From Blautia sp. (GTDB lineage: Bacteria > Bacillota > Clostridia > Lachnospirales > Lachnospiraceae): a stretch of 64,000 nucleotides of DNA. Below are positions 33,543-43,170 of this stretch, in pieces. The position numbers were made by a program, and so were the translations under genes. Below the pieces are notes generated by a model. It searched no databases. It was given only the letters and a program-made list of their open reading frames with translations, and was not told the DNA's origin. The stretch is taken from positions 1 to 64,000 of the forward strand of contig JAFWGA010000039.1 in the NCBI GenBank assembly GCA_017515325.1. The letters run 5' to 3'. Position 1 is the stretch's first letter. Each line of letters begins with the position of its first letter.

Positions 33543-35426
33543 TTACTTCCTTTTCCTCAAGACAAGGATGGTAACCAGTCCGGCGGCTGCTGCCAAAAGG
33601 ATGACATACAGGGCGATCGGGGTATCATCGCCTGTCTTGACATTCTGCGTCTGGCTTACACTCTCGGTATAGGTCTGGGCCACATTGCTGTTTGTCGTAG
33701 TACTGCTGTTGACAGTGCTGCTATGGTTATCGGTAGTATTCGTCGTCACCACGGAAGGCGTGGTAGGCGGCGGAGTAAGGATGATCTGGGTGACATAAGG
33801 TGTAGGTGTCCTGACAATCGGTGTCGGGGTGACGGTGACTGTCGGGATCGGTGTCGGTGTCGTACTCGGATCCGGTCCAGGTCCTTCAGGTAATGGAGGC
33901 GTAATTTCCGGAGTCGGGGTAACCGTCGGGGTCGGGGTCGGTGTCGGAGTCGGGGTGGATGTCGGCGTAGGCGTCGGCGTATCCGGAATCTCCTCATTGG
34001 TGATCTCCACAACCGAAAGCGGAGTCTCCCTGCTCGGATAGGTAAGCAGGACCTTTCCCTCCACGGATTCCTTTTTATCCACCTCTATGGTAACGGCATA
34101 TTTAAATACCTCGCTGGTGGAAAGAAGATTTCCATCCTCATCCGATTCATACACATAGTAAATGACATCCTGCGGCTTCATGCTGTCACCGCCGGGAACC
34201 TCGAAGGTGATCCAATCTCCGATGACCAACTGCTGTGTCTGAAAATAGGCATGACTGCCATCATACAGTGTAGCCTCTGAATAACAGGTTGCAAAGAAGG
34301 GACCTGCGTCCTCCACATCCTCTGAGCTTCCGGCCCTTAACAGGTTTTTCCTGACTTTGATGAATCCATCCAGATAAAACCTGCCGGGAGGCAGCTCTGA
34401 GTAGAAGTTCTCAATATATACTCTGTTCTCGACCTCTTCCTGGGCAGGAAGATCAAAACCGTTGGTAGAGACGTTGTTCTCGTCCGTAATGGTACAGATA
34501 AAGTTAATTTCCCCTTCAACAGGGTAAGGAACCCCCGGAATGATGGGATTTCCTTCCTCATCCAGCTCGTAGACATAATAACGTCCTGCCGGAAGGTTCT
34601 CAAAGGTAACCGAACCGGAACTGCTTCCCTCCACAACGATAGTCTGAACGGCATCCTCAGACACCAGCACAGTCCCCTCCTCGTCGTAGAAAAGGCCGAT
34701 CGTGAATTCCTCATGGACTGCATACACGCTCGCGTGACCAAAGTCCATCCCTACTGCCAGGTTTTTGGTTACGGTAATCTTCCCGGTAAAATCATCCCGG
34801 CTGGCTTTGGGGTAGACATTGACATCATAGAGAAGCTCTCCTTCATGATTCATATAGGGAATCGTAAGCAGGTAGGGCTTGATCTGCACGCTGTCGTCTC
34901 CGGAGGAATTCTGTCCCTTCAGGATCAGATATACGCCGTAATCCATGTCTTCGAAGATAAGGTTTCCCATGGAATCCGTCTCTCCGGAACAGACAGGCTC
35001 ATAGGCAGCGCTGTCAATATCGTAAACCTGGGCAAGTGCCGTACTCATCATCGGCTTGTGCTGAATCCCAGGAATGAGGGCCATACATTTGTAGGCAGCC
35101 TGAAGGGTAGCTTCCGCGCTGGTCAGGTTCGAAAGATCAACCCCTGTACCTGCATAGGCTTCGTCCAGGACAAAACCGCCGTCCGGTGACAGGCTTCCCA
35201 CCTTGTACACATCCAAAGCAATCCCCGGAATGGGTTCCCCTCCAATAATAAGCTGGATCGAAAGCGAGCCCCGACCTGAAGCGTCATAGGCGGCCGCCTT
35301 TGTCCTTATGCTTCCCGTCATCAGCAAAAGCAGCGCCAGCCCCACCAGCAGAAGCGGCTTCATCCTTGCCGGGGAGAAAAACATCCGCTGTGGATTCAGA
35401 CTGAACCTGATTTTTCTATGATCCAT
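33543..35426 (-). CDS. sortase-anchored adhesin/pilin-like protein with Pro-Thr spacer
   Basis: 627 residues. A long signal sequence (residues 1-45, hydrophobic LLLVGLALLLLMTGS) is followed by an N-terminal pilin-like domain (RGSLSIQLIIGGEPIPGIAL, YGVYLILKGQ) and two Cna-B-like domains (GKITVTKNLAVGM, FENLPAGRYYVYELDEEG; FIKVRKNLLRAGSSED). A spacer of about 100 residues is made of PTPTPT, then a Ser/Thr/Asn-rich stalk. The C-terminus NVKTGDDTPIALYVIL, a membrane helix and RKRK form a KTGD-type sorting signal, not the LPSTG of the neighbouring pilins. A minor pilin or tip adhesin is likely. It is encoded upstream of, and on the same strand as, the minus-strand pilin. A GGGAGG site precedes the ATG. 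Confidence 0.85.
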   Translation of the reverse strand: MDHRKIRFSLNPQRMFFSPARMKPLLLVGLALLLLMTGSIRTKAAAYDASGRGSLSIQLIIGGEPIPGIALDVYKVGSLSPDGGFVLDEAYAGTGVDLSNLTSAEATLQAAYKCMALIPGIQHKPMMSTALAQVYDIDSAAYEPVCSGETDSMGNLIFEDMDYGVYLILKGQNSSGDDSVQIKPYLLTIPYMNHEGELLYDVNVYPKASRDDFTGKITVTKNLAVGMDFGHASVYAVHEEFTIGLFYDEEGTVLVSEDAVQTIVVEGSSSGSVTFENLPAGRYYVYELDEEGNPIIPGVPYPVEGEINFICTITDENNVSTNGFDLPAQEEVENRVYIENFYSELPPGRFYLDGFIKVRKNLLRAGSSEDVEDAGPFFATCYSEATLYDGSHAYFQTQQLVIGDWITFEVPGGDSMKPQDVIYYVYESDEDGNLLSTSEVFKYAVTIEVDKKESVEGKVLLTYPSRETPLSVVEITNEEIPDTPTPTPTSTPTPTPTPTPTVTPTPEITPPLPEGPGPDPSTTPTPIPTVTVTPTPIVRTPTPYVTQIILTPPPTTPSVVTTNTTDNHSSTVNSSTTTNSNVAQTYTESVSQTQNVKTGDDTPIALYVILLAAAAGLVTILVLRKRK

Positions 35427-36115
35427 ATCTTTCCTCCCTTACCATAAAGTTCAGTACAGACCCATTTGCGTGACTGCAAAGCACAAAACGCTGAGCAGTA
35501 CCCTTCTGTTTCTATACTGATATACGTCATTGCATATACTATTCCACTGGAAAACTCAAAATCCAACTTCCACTCTTTGTTGTCATTACGGGTATATCGC
35601 AAGTGATTGGCGAGCCAAAGAACCAACAAAGAGATTACGGTATCACATTTTTCTCAAAAGTAATGGGTATATTCAACATATTGAAGATGTGCCTGTTTGG
35701 GATCTTCTTTCTTTAATTTTCCCACTACCTCAGGATTCTCTTCATGTCATTATATCATATCATATCACAAAATATCCAAAAAATCTACGAAATCTTTAAC
35801 GAAATTCTATTGCCTGTTTTTGAACATTTTCACGATCCCCCTGCATAGGAATCATATATGTTTTCATTTCAGTTTCTTTGTATTTGCATCATATCCATGT
35901 GTCGCATGATTTTCCTTTTTTCCCTGCCTGCGGCCCTATCGCTATAACCGGTTTCATTCCTGTCTTTTCCGAAAAATTTTCGATAAACAAGACAATCTCC
36001 ACCGGATCGCAGAATCGGATCCAAGTTCTCTTCATGAAGGTCTTGAAAAAAACGAAAAAAAAAGATACTATAATAATTGTTTGCACAAGATCAATCTTAC
36101 TGAAAAGGAAGAGCC
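35427..36115. other. 689-bp divergent intergenic region
   Basis: It separates the minus-strand adhesin from a plus-strand small membrane protein. It must hold the adhesin promoter. It includes a short TCATA run (35751-35767). A TTGAAA (36043) and TATAAT (36069) lie 20 bp apart ahead of the plus-strand gene, a weak promoter candidate because of the long spacer. Open frames here have no ribosome binding site and look spurious. Confidence 0.5.
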
Positions 36116-36442
36116 ATGAAGAATATATTTCGGAAAATCAATCCCATCGCAGCGGGAGGAATCAGTTCCCTTGCGGGTCTCACCATTTCCATTATCGCCT
36201 TTAAAACCATCCGTCTCTCCAACCAAATCCTGCTGTCGCTGAGCAATGAAGATTTTCTCTTTGGAGATTCCAATTCTCCCAGCATCCCGATCTGGGAGAA
36301 CTACCGGCTTTACGCCACGATAGCCTTTATTGCCGGGCTCATTCTCCTGGCCGCCGGAGTCTGCATCCTGTTTTGGCTAATCCGCCGATTCTTTAAGAGT
36401 CAGGGCATCAACAATGGTCCTGCTGCCTCCTCCGGCTCATAA
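36116..36442 (+). CDS. small two-helix membrane protein, unknown
   Basis: 108 residues. Two hydrophobic segments (about 12-30, SSLAGLTISIIAF, and 65-90, ATIAFIAGLILLAAGVCILF) flank an extracytoplasmic loop. AAGGAAGAG lies 5 bases before the ATG. I recognise no family. It converges on the DUF4203-like gene with 38 bp between stops. Confidence 0.65.
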   Translation: MKNIFRKINPIAAGGISSLAGLTISIIAFKTIRLSNQILLSLSNEDFLFGDSNSPSIPIWENYRLYATIAFIAGLILLAAGVCILFWLIRRFFKSQGINNGPAASSGS

Positions 36443-36480
36443 GCAGCCGGTTCGGACAGCAGGGCTAAGCCTTTTCCTTT

Positions 36481-37458
36481 TCAGGGTATTCTCTTTTGGC
36501 TCTTCTTTTGTCTGTCTCCCCAGAAGCCTTTTGCCTTTCTGTCAGCCTTCCTCTGTCCGATATGATCCCGGTCCTCGTCTCGGCAGTAATCCTGTGTCAG
36601 ATCCGGAACCAGATCTGGGGAGGCTTTTGATCCGGATGACTTCAGGAACCGGGGTTTTTTCTTCGGTTTTTCTTCCGGCGGAACCCTGTCAAAGACATCC
36701 TCCCCATTGAAATACTGCTCATAAAATTCATTTGCTCTTCTGCGGCGTTCTTCCTCGTTTTCCTGATCTTCATCAACCGGATCCCATCTTTTTCCCGGTC
36801 TTTTTCCTTCATCCTTTCCCTCTTGCATCTCTTCCTTTCCCGTTTTTCCGGAGCGGTTCATGACCACCTGGACAATCCAGCCAGTCAGGGCAAAGCCTGC
36901 CCACAGCATCACTCCTTCGGGATATTCATTGATATTCAGCATCCTGGCCAGACAATAGCCCGCCACCGCTCCGCCAAAGAGCCCGGTCAGAAAGATCACC
37001 AGCTCCTTCTCAAAGCGGATGGCCACGATACCCAGTACGACCCCGATCAAAAGGCAGAGAAAGAAGGTCGCCGAGGAATTCGGCCTCACTATGTAGACCG
37101 ATACCGCAGCGCCCATGGCTGACACAACCATAAAGATACCGGCTCTGTAAAAGAAAAAGACGATAAGTGCCAGAACCAGGGCGGAAACCAGCATGACCAA
37201 AATATAAAGTCGGGAAGGTTCCAGAGGAGTCTCCAAAGACCTAAGTATAAAATAGGCTCCGCCAGCCCCCAGGCCGAAACCGGCCAGCATCATCCAGAAG
37301 CGCAGAAGCCGGTAGCCAAAGAGACAATTCAGTATGCCAAAGGCAGTCAGGGCGGCCAGGACAAAAAAAGCCAGGCCGGGCCGTTCCAGCTGGAGCCCCT
37401 GGAAACGCTCCCAGATGATGGGAAGGCGGCGAACCAGATCCAACATTTCCTGTATCAT
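36481..37458 (-). CDS. DUF4203-like (TMEM198-type) membrane protein with basic tail
   Basis: About 325 residues from the ATG at 37458, which has AGAGGTG upstream (the longer frame to 37518 has none). Residues 25-200 have seven or eight membrane helices with Gly-rich hairpins (FWMMLAGFGLGAGGAYFILR, FLTGLFGGAVAGYCLARML) typical of DUF4203/TMEM198 proteins. The last 120 residues are a highly charged cytoplasmic tail (NEEERRRRANEFYEQYFNG, then lysine-rich). The function is unknown. The gene follows the transglutaminase-like gene at 124 bp on the same strand. Confidence 0.75.
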   Translation of the reverse strand: MIQEMLDLVRRLPIIWERFQGLQLERPGLAFFVLAALTAFGILNCLFGYRLLRFWMMLAGFGLGAGGAYFILRSLETPLEPSRLYILVMLVSALVLALIVFFFYRAGIFMVVSAMGAAVSVYIVRPNSSATFFLCLLIGVVLGIVAIRFEKELVIFLTGLFGGAVAGYCLARMLNINEYPEGVMLWAGFALTGWIVQVVMNRSGKTGKEEMQEGKDEGKRPGKRWDPVDEDQENEEERRRRANEFYEQYFNGEDVFDRVPPEEKPKKKPRFLKSSGSKASPDLVPDLTQDYCRDEDRDHIGQRKADRKAKGFWGDRQKKSQKRIP

Positions 37459-37582
37459 AATTTCAACACCTCTTCTATGGCAACCGGCGGAAAGCTTATA
37501 TTCAAAGACACATGACATTTGCCGTTATCTATAAAGCAACCCGACCATCTTTCAAAACAGATACGATTCAGCCTTTCTCCTC

Positions 37583-38839
37583 TCAGAAGATAAAGTACAT
37601 GGTCATCAGTGTGTCCAGACTACCGTAATGATACTCCACCTGGCCCAGCCCATTGTAATTCATATAATACTGAACCGCATCGTCCAGCTGATCTGAATCC
37701 AGCCAATAAGCGCAGGCGGCATCATAAGCCTCCCGATTGGTAAATTTGAACCGGATCACGGCAGCCCCAAAACCGATGCGCATCTTAAAATAATCATCAA
37801 GGGAATACGGATCATAATAGTCAAAGCTGCCGTTATTCAGTACATAGAAATTACAGGCTGTGGAGCTGCACAAAGGGACGGGGAAAAGCGGGGACGGGGA
37901 GTAAGTCGTCTCATATTCCAGGGGGAAGGGGCAAAGATAATCCATCATAATGGTCTTGTGCCAGGGCAGGGAAGCAAAATCCCCAAAAAGGAATTCGGGC
38001 TGATCCCCGTTGGTGGCATCCACATAATAGTATTCCCCATCGATCCGGACAATATTCCAGGCGTGGCCCTCCTCCTTGCCGAGGGTGTTTCCTTCCACAT
38101 AAATACAAAACACACCCAGGTGTTCCAATAGATACTGAACCGCCCCGGCATAGCCGGCACAGACGGCTTCTTTCTTCCAGAATACCCCTGCGATGGACTG
38201 ATCATCCTTAGACTCCCTGTATTCGGTCTGATCGATGATATAGGTGTATACCGCAAAGGCCTTGTCGTATTCCGAAGCATCCGCCGACACCAGGGTATCG
38301 ATTTCCCTCACGGCGGCATCCATGCTGGCCTGAATCTGACGGGCTTCTTCACTGTCCTGCTTTTCCTTATTATCCACTCCTCCGTAGATATATGCGGGAG
38401 AAAAGCTGCAGAAGGACTGACCGCTGTAGACAGTTTTATATACAGGCTCGCGATTGCGTACCCAGAAAAGCTCAGGGTGATCATTGAGGACAGCATGATA
38501 GACTCTGTCCAGTTCTTCATCCCCTGCAATGGTGAGATAGAAATCGCTTTCCCAGGCTCTGAAGCCTGCAAGCATTTCCCGGTAGGCTCTCTTTTCATCC
38601 TGGTTCAGCTGACGGAAATAGAACTCCTCATGACCCTCTTCAGACTGGACGACCTCCTGCTCACGCAGTCTGCGAACCTCGGCCGGTTCTCTGGCAAGTA
38701 CATTCCTGGCAGCCGAAAGAATGCTGGTATCAGAATCCAGGCCTGGGGGAAGATAACCCTTTTCCCAGAGCACTGCCATAATCAGGCAAATAAAGGCGAG
38801 ATACATAACCAGATTTATAATCGTCTCTCTTTTTCGCAT
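37583..38839 (-). CDS. membrane-anchored transglutaminase-like protein
   Basis: About 418 residues. One N-terminal membrane helix (INLVMYLAFICLIMAVLW) anchors an extracellular domain. The transglutaminase-like core has the catalytic triad: Cys in KEAVCAGYAGAVQYLLEHLG, His in EEGHAWNIVRIDG and Asp in YYYVDATNGD. Such domains act as peptidases or in cell-wall processing, and substrates are unknown. I start at the ATG at 38839 after a GGGAGG site, instead of the TTG at 38857. Extra N-terminal (about 160) and C-terminal (about 90) regions are not recognised. Confidence 0.85.
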   Translation of the reverse strand: MRKRETIINLVMYLAFICLIMAVLWEKGYLPPGLDSDTSILSAARNVLAREPAEVRRLREQEVVQSEEGHEEFYFRQLNQDEKRAYREMLAGFRAWESDFYLTIAGDEELDRVYHAVLNDHPELFWVRNREPVYKTVYSGQSFCSFSPAYIYGGVDNKEKQDSEEARQIQASMDAAVREIDTLVSADASEYDKAFAVYTYIIDQTEYRESKDDQSIAGVFWKKEAVCAGYAGAVQYLLEHLGVFCIYVEGNTLGKEEGHAWNIVRIDGEYYYVDATNGDQPEFLFGDFASLPWHKTIMMDYLCPFPLEYETTYSPSPLFPVPLCSSTACNFYVLNNGSFDYYDPYSLDDYFKMRIGFGAAVIRFKFTNREAYDAACAYWLDSDQLDDAVQYYMNYNGLGQVEYHYGSLDTLMTMYFIF

Positions 38840-38926
38840 ACCGCCCTCCCTTCTCAAAAGCCTTGCCTTTTCCCTAAAAATCTTTTATAGTAAAACCAGA
38901 AAACAATAGATGAAGGATATCAAGCT

Positions 38927-39565
38927 ATGAGCATAAAAATACCAATTGAAACATCCGCCCGCCACATTCACCTCTCCCGGGAGGATTTTGCCCTACTTTT
39001 CGGCCCTGACAAGGAGCTTCATTATGTGAAGGAGCTCAGCCAGCCTGGTCAGTACCTGTGTGAGGAAAGGCTGACCGTCAAAGGACCCAGAGGAGAGTTT
39101 GAAAACATGGCCATCCTGGGGCCATACCGTAAGCAGACCCAGGTGGAGCTTTCCCTTACCGATACCCGCAAAGCCGGCATCCCCGGCATTATCCGTCAGT
39201 CCGGTGATATTGCCGGTACCCCCGGCTGTACCCTGATCGGGCCTTGTGGCGAAATGGAGCTCGAGAAGGGGGTAATCGTGGCAAAGCGGCATATTCACAT
39301 GACGCCGGCAGAGGCGGTTACCCTGAAGGTCAAGGACAACCAGGAGGTCTTCGTCCTGACCAAAAGCTATGAGCGAGGGCTGATCTACGCCGATGTGGTG
39401 GTTCGTGTCAGCTGGAATTTCCGTCTGGCCATGCATGTGGATACGGATGAGGCGAATGCCTTTTCCAGTGACGCAGAGCCTTTTGGGGTCATTGTAAAGC
39501 TTTTCGATGAAAACTACAATACGGACATGTGGATAGAAGAGGTTCTTTCCGGCATACACCGCTGA
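38927..39565 (+). CDS. pduL: phosphate propanoyltransferase (PduL-type phosphotransacylase)
   Basis: 212 residues, the standard length. The duplicated beta-barrel halves each carry a zinc-binding His motif: ETSARHIHLSREDF near the N-terminus and VAKRHIHMTPAEA in the middle. VKGPRGEFENMAILGPYRKQTQVE and DIAGTPGCTLIGPCGEMEL are family segments. It converts acyl-CoA (acetyl- or propionyl-CoA) and phosphate to acyl phosphate and CoA, feeding acetate/propionate kinase for ATP. No encapsulation peptide is visible and no microcompartment genes are nearby, so a cytosolic acetogenic role is likely. The ATG follows an AAGGATATC site. A strong terminator follows. Confidence 0.94.
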   Translation: MSIKIPIETSARHIHLSREDFALLFGPDKELHYVKELSQPGQYLCEERLTVKGPRGEFENMAILGPYRKQTQVELSLTDTRKAGIPGIIRQSGDIAGTPGCTLIGPCGEMELEKGVIVAKRHIHMTPAEAVTLKVKDNQEVFVLTKSYERGLIYADVVVRVSWNFRLAMHVDTDEANAFSSDAEPFGVIVKLFDENYNTDMWIEEVLSGIHR

Positions 39566-39594
39566 GGAAAAAGAGGCAGCCCTGGAAAGTAAAA

Positions 39595-39636
39595 CGCGGA
39601 GAAACGCCGAGACCCGGCTTTCTCCGCGCTTTTTTT
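39595..39636 (+). terminator. rho-independent terminator after pduL
   Basis: A 10-bp stem CGCGGAGAAA/TTTCTCCGCG is followed by CTTTTTTT. Confidence 0.92.
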
Positions 39637-39755
39637 AGTTACCCTCGCCAAGGCGAGAAAAAGACTCAAATCGTAATCCCTGTCCATGACTGTCCTGCTT
39701 TCATGACAGGCAGATGGCAGCGTGTCGAACGCTGCCGGCCAGGCCATGACAGGAA

Positions 39756-42700
39756 TCAGTAGCTGTCGCCCCTGGTAAAAATCGGCTTCACCGTCACAGT
39801 AGGCCTGGGATCGACAGTGGTAAAGGGGTCGTCCTCCGTTTCAAGCATGATTCTGAACTGGAAGGCCGGTTCCTGAAGAGTTGTCGTCTTCTGTTCTGCC
39901 GTCTGAGAGCTAAAATCTTCCTCCGGCGCAGGGCCATAGACAGGTTCGCTTACCGACGACTGGCTTTGCGGCTGATAGACCGGTCCATAGAAACCACTGG
40001 TAAAGAGATCCTCCTGGGCGTTGTCAGAATCAGTCCGGGGTGAATCGGATGCCTCTGGGGCAGATGAAAGCAGATCCTCATCCTGCAGAAGGGATTCCAC
40101 CGGATCCAGCAGGATCAAGGGAGCAACCGTGCCGTTTGCCAGACTGAACTGATCTCCATTGTCCAGGCTCAGGATTGCGGTATTTTCCGGAAGCTTCTCC
40201 CACCCGTAATCACTGGATGTGAAAAAGTCCAAAAGCTCCTCCGCCTCAGAAGAGGCAGTGAAAGCCTCCGGTTCCTCCTCCAGGCTGAGGGTCGGCAGGG
40301 ATTCTTCCGGCTCCTCCTCCAGGCTGAGGGTCGGCAGGGATTCCTCCGGTTCCTCCCCCAGGCTGAGGGTCGGCAGGGATTCCTCCGGCTCCTCCTCCAG
40401 GCTGAGGGTCGGCAGGGATTCCTCCGGTTCTTGGTTAGCCATGACAAAAATGGGTCCGTACTCAACCCTTTCTGTCTCGAGATCTTCTGCACCGACAAAA
40501 TCCTCCCCCAGCTCAAGGATGGGGATGGCCTCATCTGTCCTCACCGTATGGGAGCCAGGCATGACTGTCGGGCTGGGAATGATCTGCCCGCTGTCCAGCA
40601 CCAGACTGTAGGCGGGGGCAGGGCTGCTGTTTTCTGCAGGAAGGGTCGGGGCAGGTGTGCCGGTTTCCGAACCCGGCTCCAGAAGAAGACCGCCCTGATC
40701 TGTCTCCAGAAGAAGGGTAAAGTTGTCCAGGGGCAGGGTCTCTACGGTGCTTCCTGCCGTCATAAGACCACCGGGCGTCTCTACGGCGAGAGTGTAGCTA
40801 TGCTCCGGTCTGTCCTCTCCCGCTCTCAGAGTCCTGCCGGAGGCATCCTCCAGGAGGATGGAATAGGGGGAAGAAGAAGCCGTATTGTCGGAGGCAGGTG
40901 CCGCGTTAGGATCTGAGACAAAAAGGTCGACAAAGTCACTGTTGATGGTGACATCATTTACGGTAATGCTGTGGTCTCCGACCACGATATCATCGAGATT
41001 ATCCACGGAGGCCACCCTGACCTCCGCCACCTTGGCCGGATAGAAGGAAGGCTCACGGATATAGCGGAAGCCTGCGGAATAGGCTTCACCGACAGTGACA
41101 CCGTTCTGTCCTGAAGAACAGTGAATGGCAATCCAGTCTCCGGTATCGGTCTTTCCTACCAGGATGCCTACGTGATTGTCTGCGCCGGCCTCCGGCCCGC
41201 TCTGAAATACCAGATCCCCCGGCTGGGCATTCGCCTCGCTGACGACCTTTGCGTTCAGCCACTGGGCAGAAGTGCCGTCGCCAATCTGATAAAACATGCT
41301 CCTGTCTTTATAGCCGTTGATCACAGCCCAGGTGACAAAGCCGCTGCAGTCCAGACCATAGGCTCTGAGAGTACCGGTGGTATTGCTTCCGGTCGCATAT
41401 ACCCGAGAGGCACTTCCCCAGTTGGGGTCCATTCCGATCATGGTGGACTTGCCGCCCCAGAAGTAGCCGACCTTTCCCACCAGAGAATAGGCAGCCGTGA
41501 TGACGTCCACTCTTTCCTCTGAGACATTGTCCCCGACGCTCTGGCGGACAAAGCCCTTTGCTCCGGTGACGGTGGCACACAAAAGCTCGCAGTCCGTCTC
41601 GGTATATTTCTTCAGGATGTCCCTGTCTGCTTTCTCGATCTTATTGTCGCGAATATAATAGTTGATATGGTGGTTGGCATAGTAGGCGTTTTTACCCTCT
41701 CCCTCCACCGGATTCAGATAGGCAAAAATGCGGGCCAGATCATTTTTTGCGGAGAGGTCCAGCATATAAGCCGTCTTTCCTGCCTTACTCTGCTCATAGA
41801 CATAGATGGCAAGGATATCCTGCCAGTTCCTGACCAAAAGTCCCTCGGGAAGGTCAGCCGTCAGAATCTGGGTATTTCTGCTGTCCATAGTGAGGAAGGG
41901 AAGGGGTGTCGGCGTTGCCGTGCCGGCAGGGGAAAGAAGGTTTGCCACGATCAGGGGGCCGCCAGTTCCTGTCCCTGTCCCTGTGGACAGGCCATGCTGC
42001 ACCCGGTATTCCTGTTCGATCTGCTCCATGATGTCGGCAAAATTGTCCGAGAAGGTCAGCTTATAGGTATCCTTCAGGCTTTTCAGATAAAACTCCTTAC
42101 CGGCATGGATGTTCGAAACCATGTCTGTGGAGTAACTGATCATGGTAGGCGAACCGAGCAGAATCGCGCTCGGGTTGGATGTAAAGGGTGCCGGCGTTAC
42201 CGGAATCAGAGTCGGGATCGGGGTGACGGTGGGAGTCGGTGTGGCTGTGGGAACAGGAGTCGCGGTAGCCATGACACCAGGACCGATCTGCGCTGCCGGT
42301 GTGGGAGTGATCGAGCCTACATCGATGGGCTGAGAAGGAGCCTGGGTGGGTCCCGCTACGATCACATCTTCTGCCGGCTGTCCCGGCGCCAGATCATCTG
42401 AGGTGAAGATATCCGGCTCAATATCAATGCCGGCATCCGTCTCGGGGCTGACGAAATCGTCCATGCCCGGGGCCTGGGTCTGCTGCTCACCGGTCTCCTG
42501 GCCGGACGGTTCCTGCGTCTGTTCCGCGCCGGGCTCTGAAGCCGAAGGATCCTGAGGGCTCTCTTCCCCGCCTCCAAAAAAGTCGGGATCGTCCACGGCC
42601 GGATCCACGACGGCGGGATCAATCACACCGGGATCAAGAAAGTCGTCTGAGATAGCCTGATCTCCTGTATCCAGGGGAGCCTCCCAGAGATCCTGATATT

Positions 42701-42893
42701 CTTCCTGGATTTCACTCTCCCCGCTGACGGCTTCAGCGGATTCCGCCCAGATATCCTGGTTCAGCAAATCCCAGCCATAATCTTCCTGTGAAGCGGATTC
42801 TTCTCCCCGGGTCAGGACCTGGGACGCTTGGCCTGCTCCAACAGAGGCTGCCAGGGTCAGGCAAAGATAGGTTTTAACGTATCTGTATTTCAT
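39756..42893 (-). CDS. secreted NlpC/P60 cell-wall hydrolase with long repeat-rich linkers
   Basis: 1,045 residues from the ATG at 42893 (GGGAGGAG site). A signal peptide (residues 1-25, TYLCLTLAASVGAG) precedes a long acidic, Pro/Thr/Gln-rich region (to about 270, including PTATPTPTVTPIPT). A domain with a coiled region follows. The NlpC/P60 peptidase is at about 465-620, with Cys516 (YGLDCSGFVTWA), His574 (DNHVGIL) and His591 (AIHCSSG). The C-terminal 400 residues are low complexity, with four 13-residue repeats (EEPEESLPTLSL-type). NlpC/P60 enzymes cut peptide bonds in peptidoglycan stems. No membrane anchor or sortase motif is seen, so it is probably released or held by its acidic regions. 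Confidence 0.9.
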   Translation of the reverse strand: MKYRYVKTYLCLTLAASVGAGQASQVLTRGEESASQEDYGWDLLNQDIWAESAEAVSGESEIQEEYQDLWEAPLDTGDQAISDDFLDPGVIDPAVVDPAVDDPDFFGGGEESPQDPSASEPGAEQTQEPSGQETGEQQTQAPGMDDFVSPETDAGIDIEPDIFTSDDLAPGQPAEDVIVAGPTQAPSQPIDVGSITPTPAAQIGPGVMATATPVPTATPTPTVTPIPTLIPVTPAPFTSNPSAILLGSPTMISYSTDMVSNIHAGKEFYLKSLKDTYKLTFSDNFADIMEQIEQEYRVQHGLSTGTGTGTGGPLIVANLLSPAGTATPTPLPFLTMDSRNTQILTADLPEGLLVRNWQDILAIYVYEQSKAGKTAYMLDLSAKNDLARIFAYLNPVEGEGKNAYYANHHINYYIRDNKIEKADRDILKKYTETDCELLCATVTGAKGFVRQSVGDNVSEERVDVITAAYSLVGKVGYFWGGKSTMIGMDPNWGSASRVYATGSNTTGTLRAYGLDCSGFVTWAVINGYKDRSMFYQIGDGTSAQWLNAKVVSEANAQPGDLVFQSGPEAGADNHVGILVGKTDTGDWIAIHCSSGQNGVTVGEAYSAGFRYIREPSFYPAKVAEVRVASVDNLDDIVVGDHSITVNDVTINSDFVDLFVSDPNAAPASDNTASSSPYSILLEDASGRTLRAGEDRPEHSYTLAVETPGGLMTAGSTVETLPLDNFTLLLETDQGGLLLEPGSETGTPAPTLPAENSSPAPAYSLVLDSGQIIPSPTVMPGSHTVRTDEAIPILELGEDFVGAEDLETERVEYGPIFVMANQEPEESLPTLSLEEEPEESLPTLSLGEEPEESLPTLSLEEEPEESLPTLSLEEEPEAFTASSEAEELLDFFTSSDYGWEKLPENTAILSLDNGDQFSLANGTVAPLILLDPVESLLQDEDLLSSAPEASDSPRTDSDNAQEDLFTSGFYGPVYQPQSQSSVSEPVYGPAPEEDFSSQTAEQKTTTLQEPAFQFRIMLETEDDPFTTVDPRPTVTVKPIFTRGDSY
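40270..40432 (-). repeat. 39-bp coding tandem repeat, four copies
   Basis: Near-identical 39-bp units encode EEPEESLPTLSL-type 13-residue repeats in the C-terminal part of the NlpC/P60 protein. The units differ at a few bases, so copy number may vary between strains. Confidence 0.9.
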
Positions 42894-42917
42894 GTGACGG
42901 AAACACTCCTCCCAAAT

Positions 42918-43023
42918 TATAGTAAACGAACAAAATGCCTGCATCCTGATTCGTTTACTGCGCCGAATGTTGCCCCGCTGTAAGCGGCATGATTTAGCAG
43001 TAAAATTCGTGCGCATCCTATAA
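42918..43023 (+). repeat. dispersed structured intergenic repeat, copy A
   Basis: It begins AGTAAACGAA, which pairs with TTCGTTTACT 19 bases further on, enclosing an ATGCCTGCAT core. It continues GCGCCGAA, then a CCGCTGTAAGCGG hairpin, and ends TTCGTGCGCATCCTATA. It lies upstream of the NlpC/P60 gene. Confidence 0.8.
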
Positions 43024-43170
43024 GCTATGTCGGCTGACGCGATGCCTTCGGATCACGAGTGGCTGTCTGTTTCTACCTGGATTAAAGCGCCAGCATTGGG
43101 AATTATCTGAGGTATCTTAACACATTTGAAATAATTATTCAACTCCGGCGAGAGTCTTTTCATTGTTTCT

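Noticed and set aside
35530-35799. 89-codon frame in the adhesin upstream region
   Set aside because: No ribosome binding site, AT-rich composition and no recognisable domain.
39643-39656. CTCGCC-AA-GGCGAG hairpin as terminator of the NlpC/P60 gene
   Set aside because: On the minus strand the T run precedes the stem, not follows it.
41667-42401. 244-codon plus-strand frame opposite the NlpC/P60 gene
   Set aside because: Low-complexity, Gly/Arg/Cys-rich antisense of Pro/Thr linkers, with no start signal.
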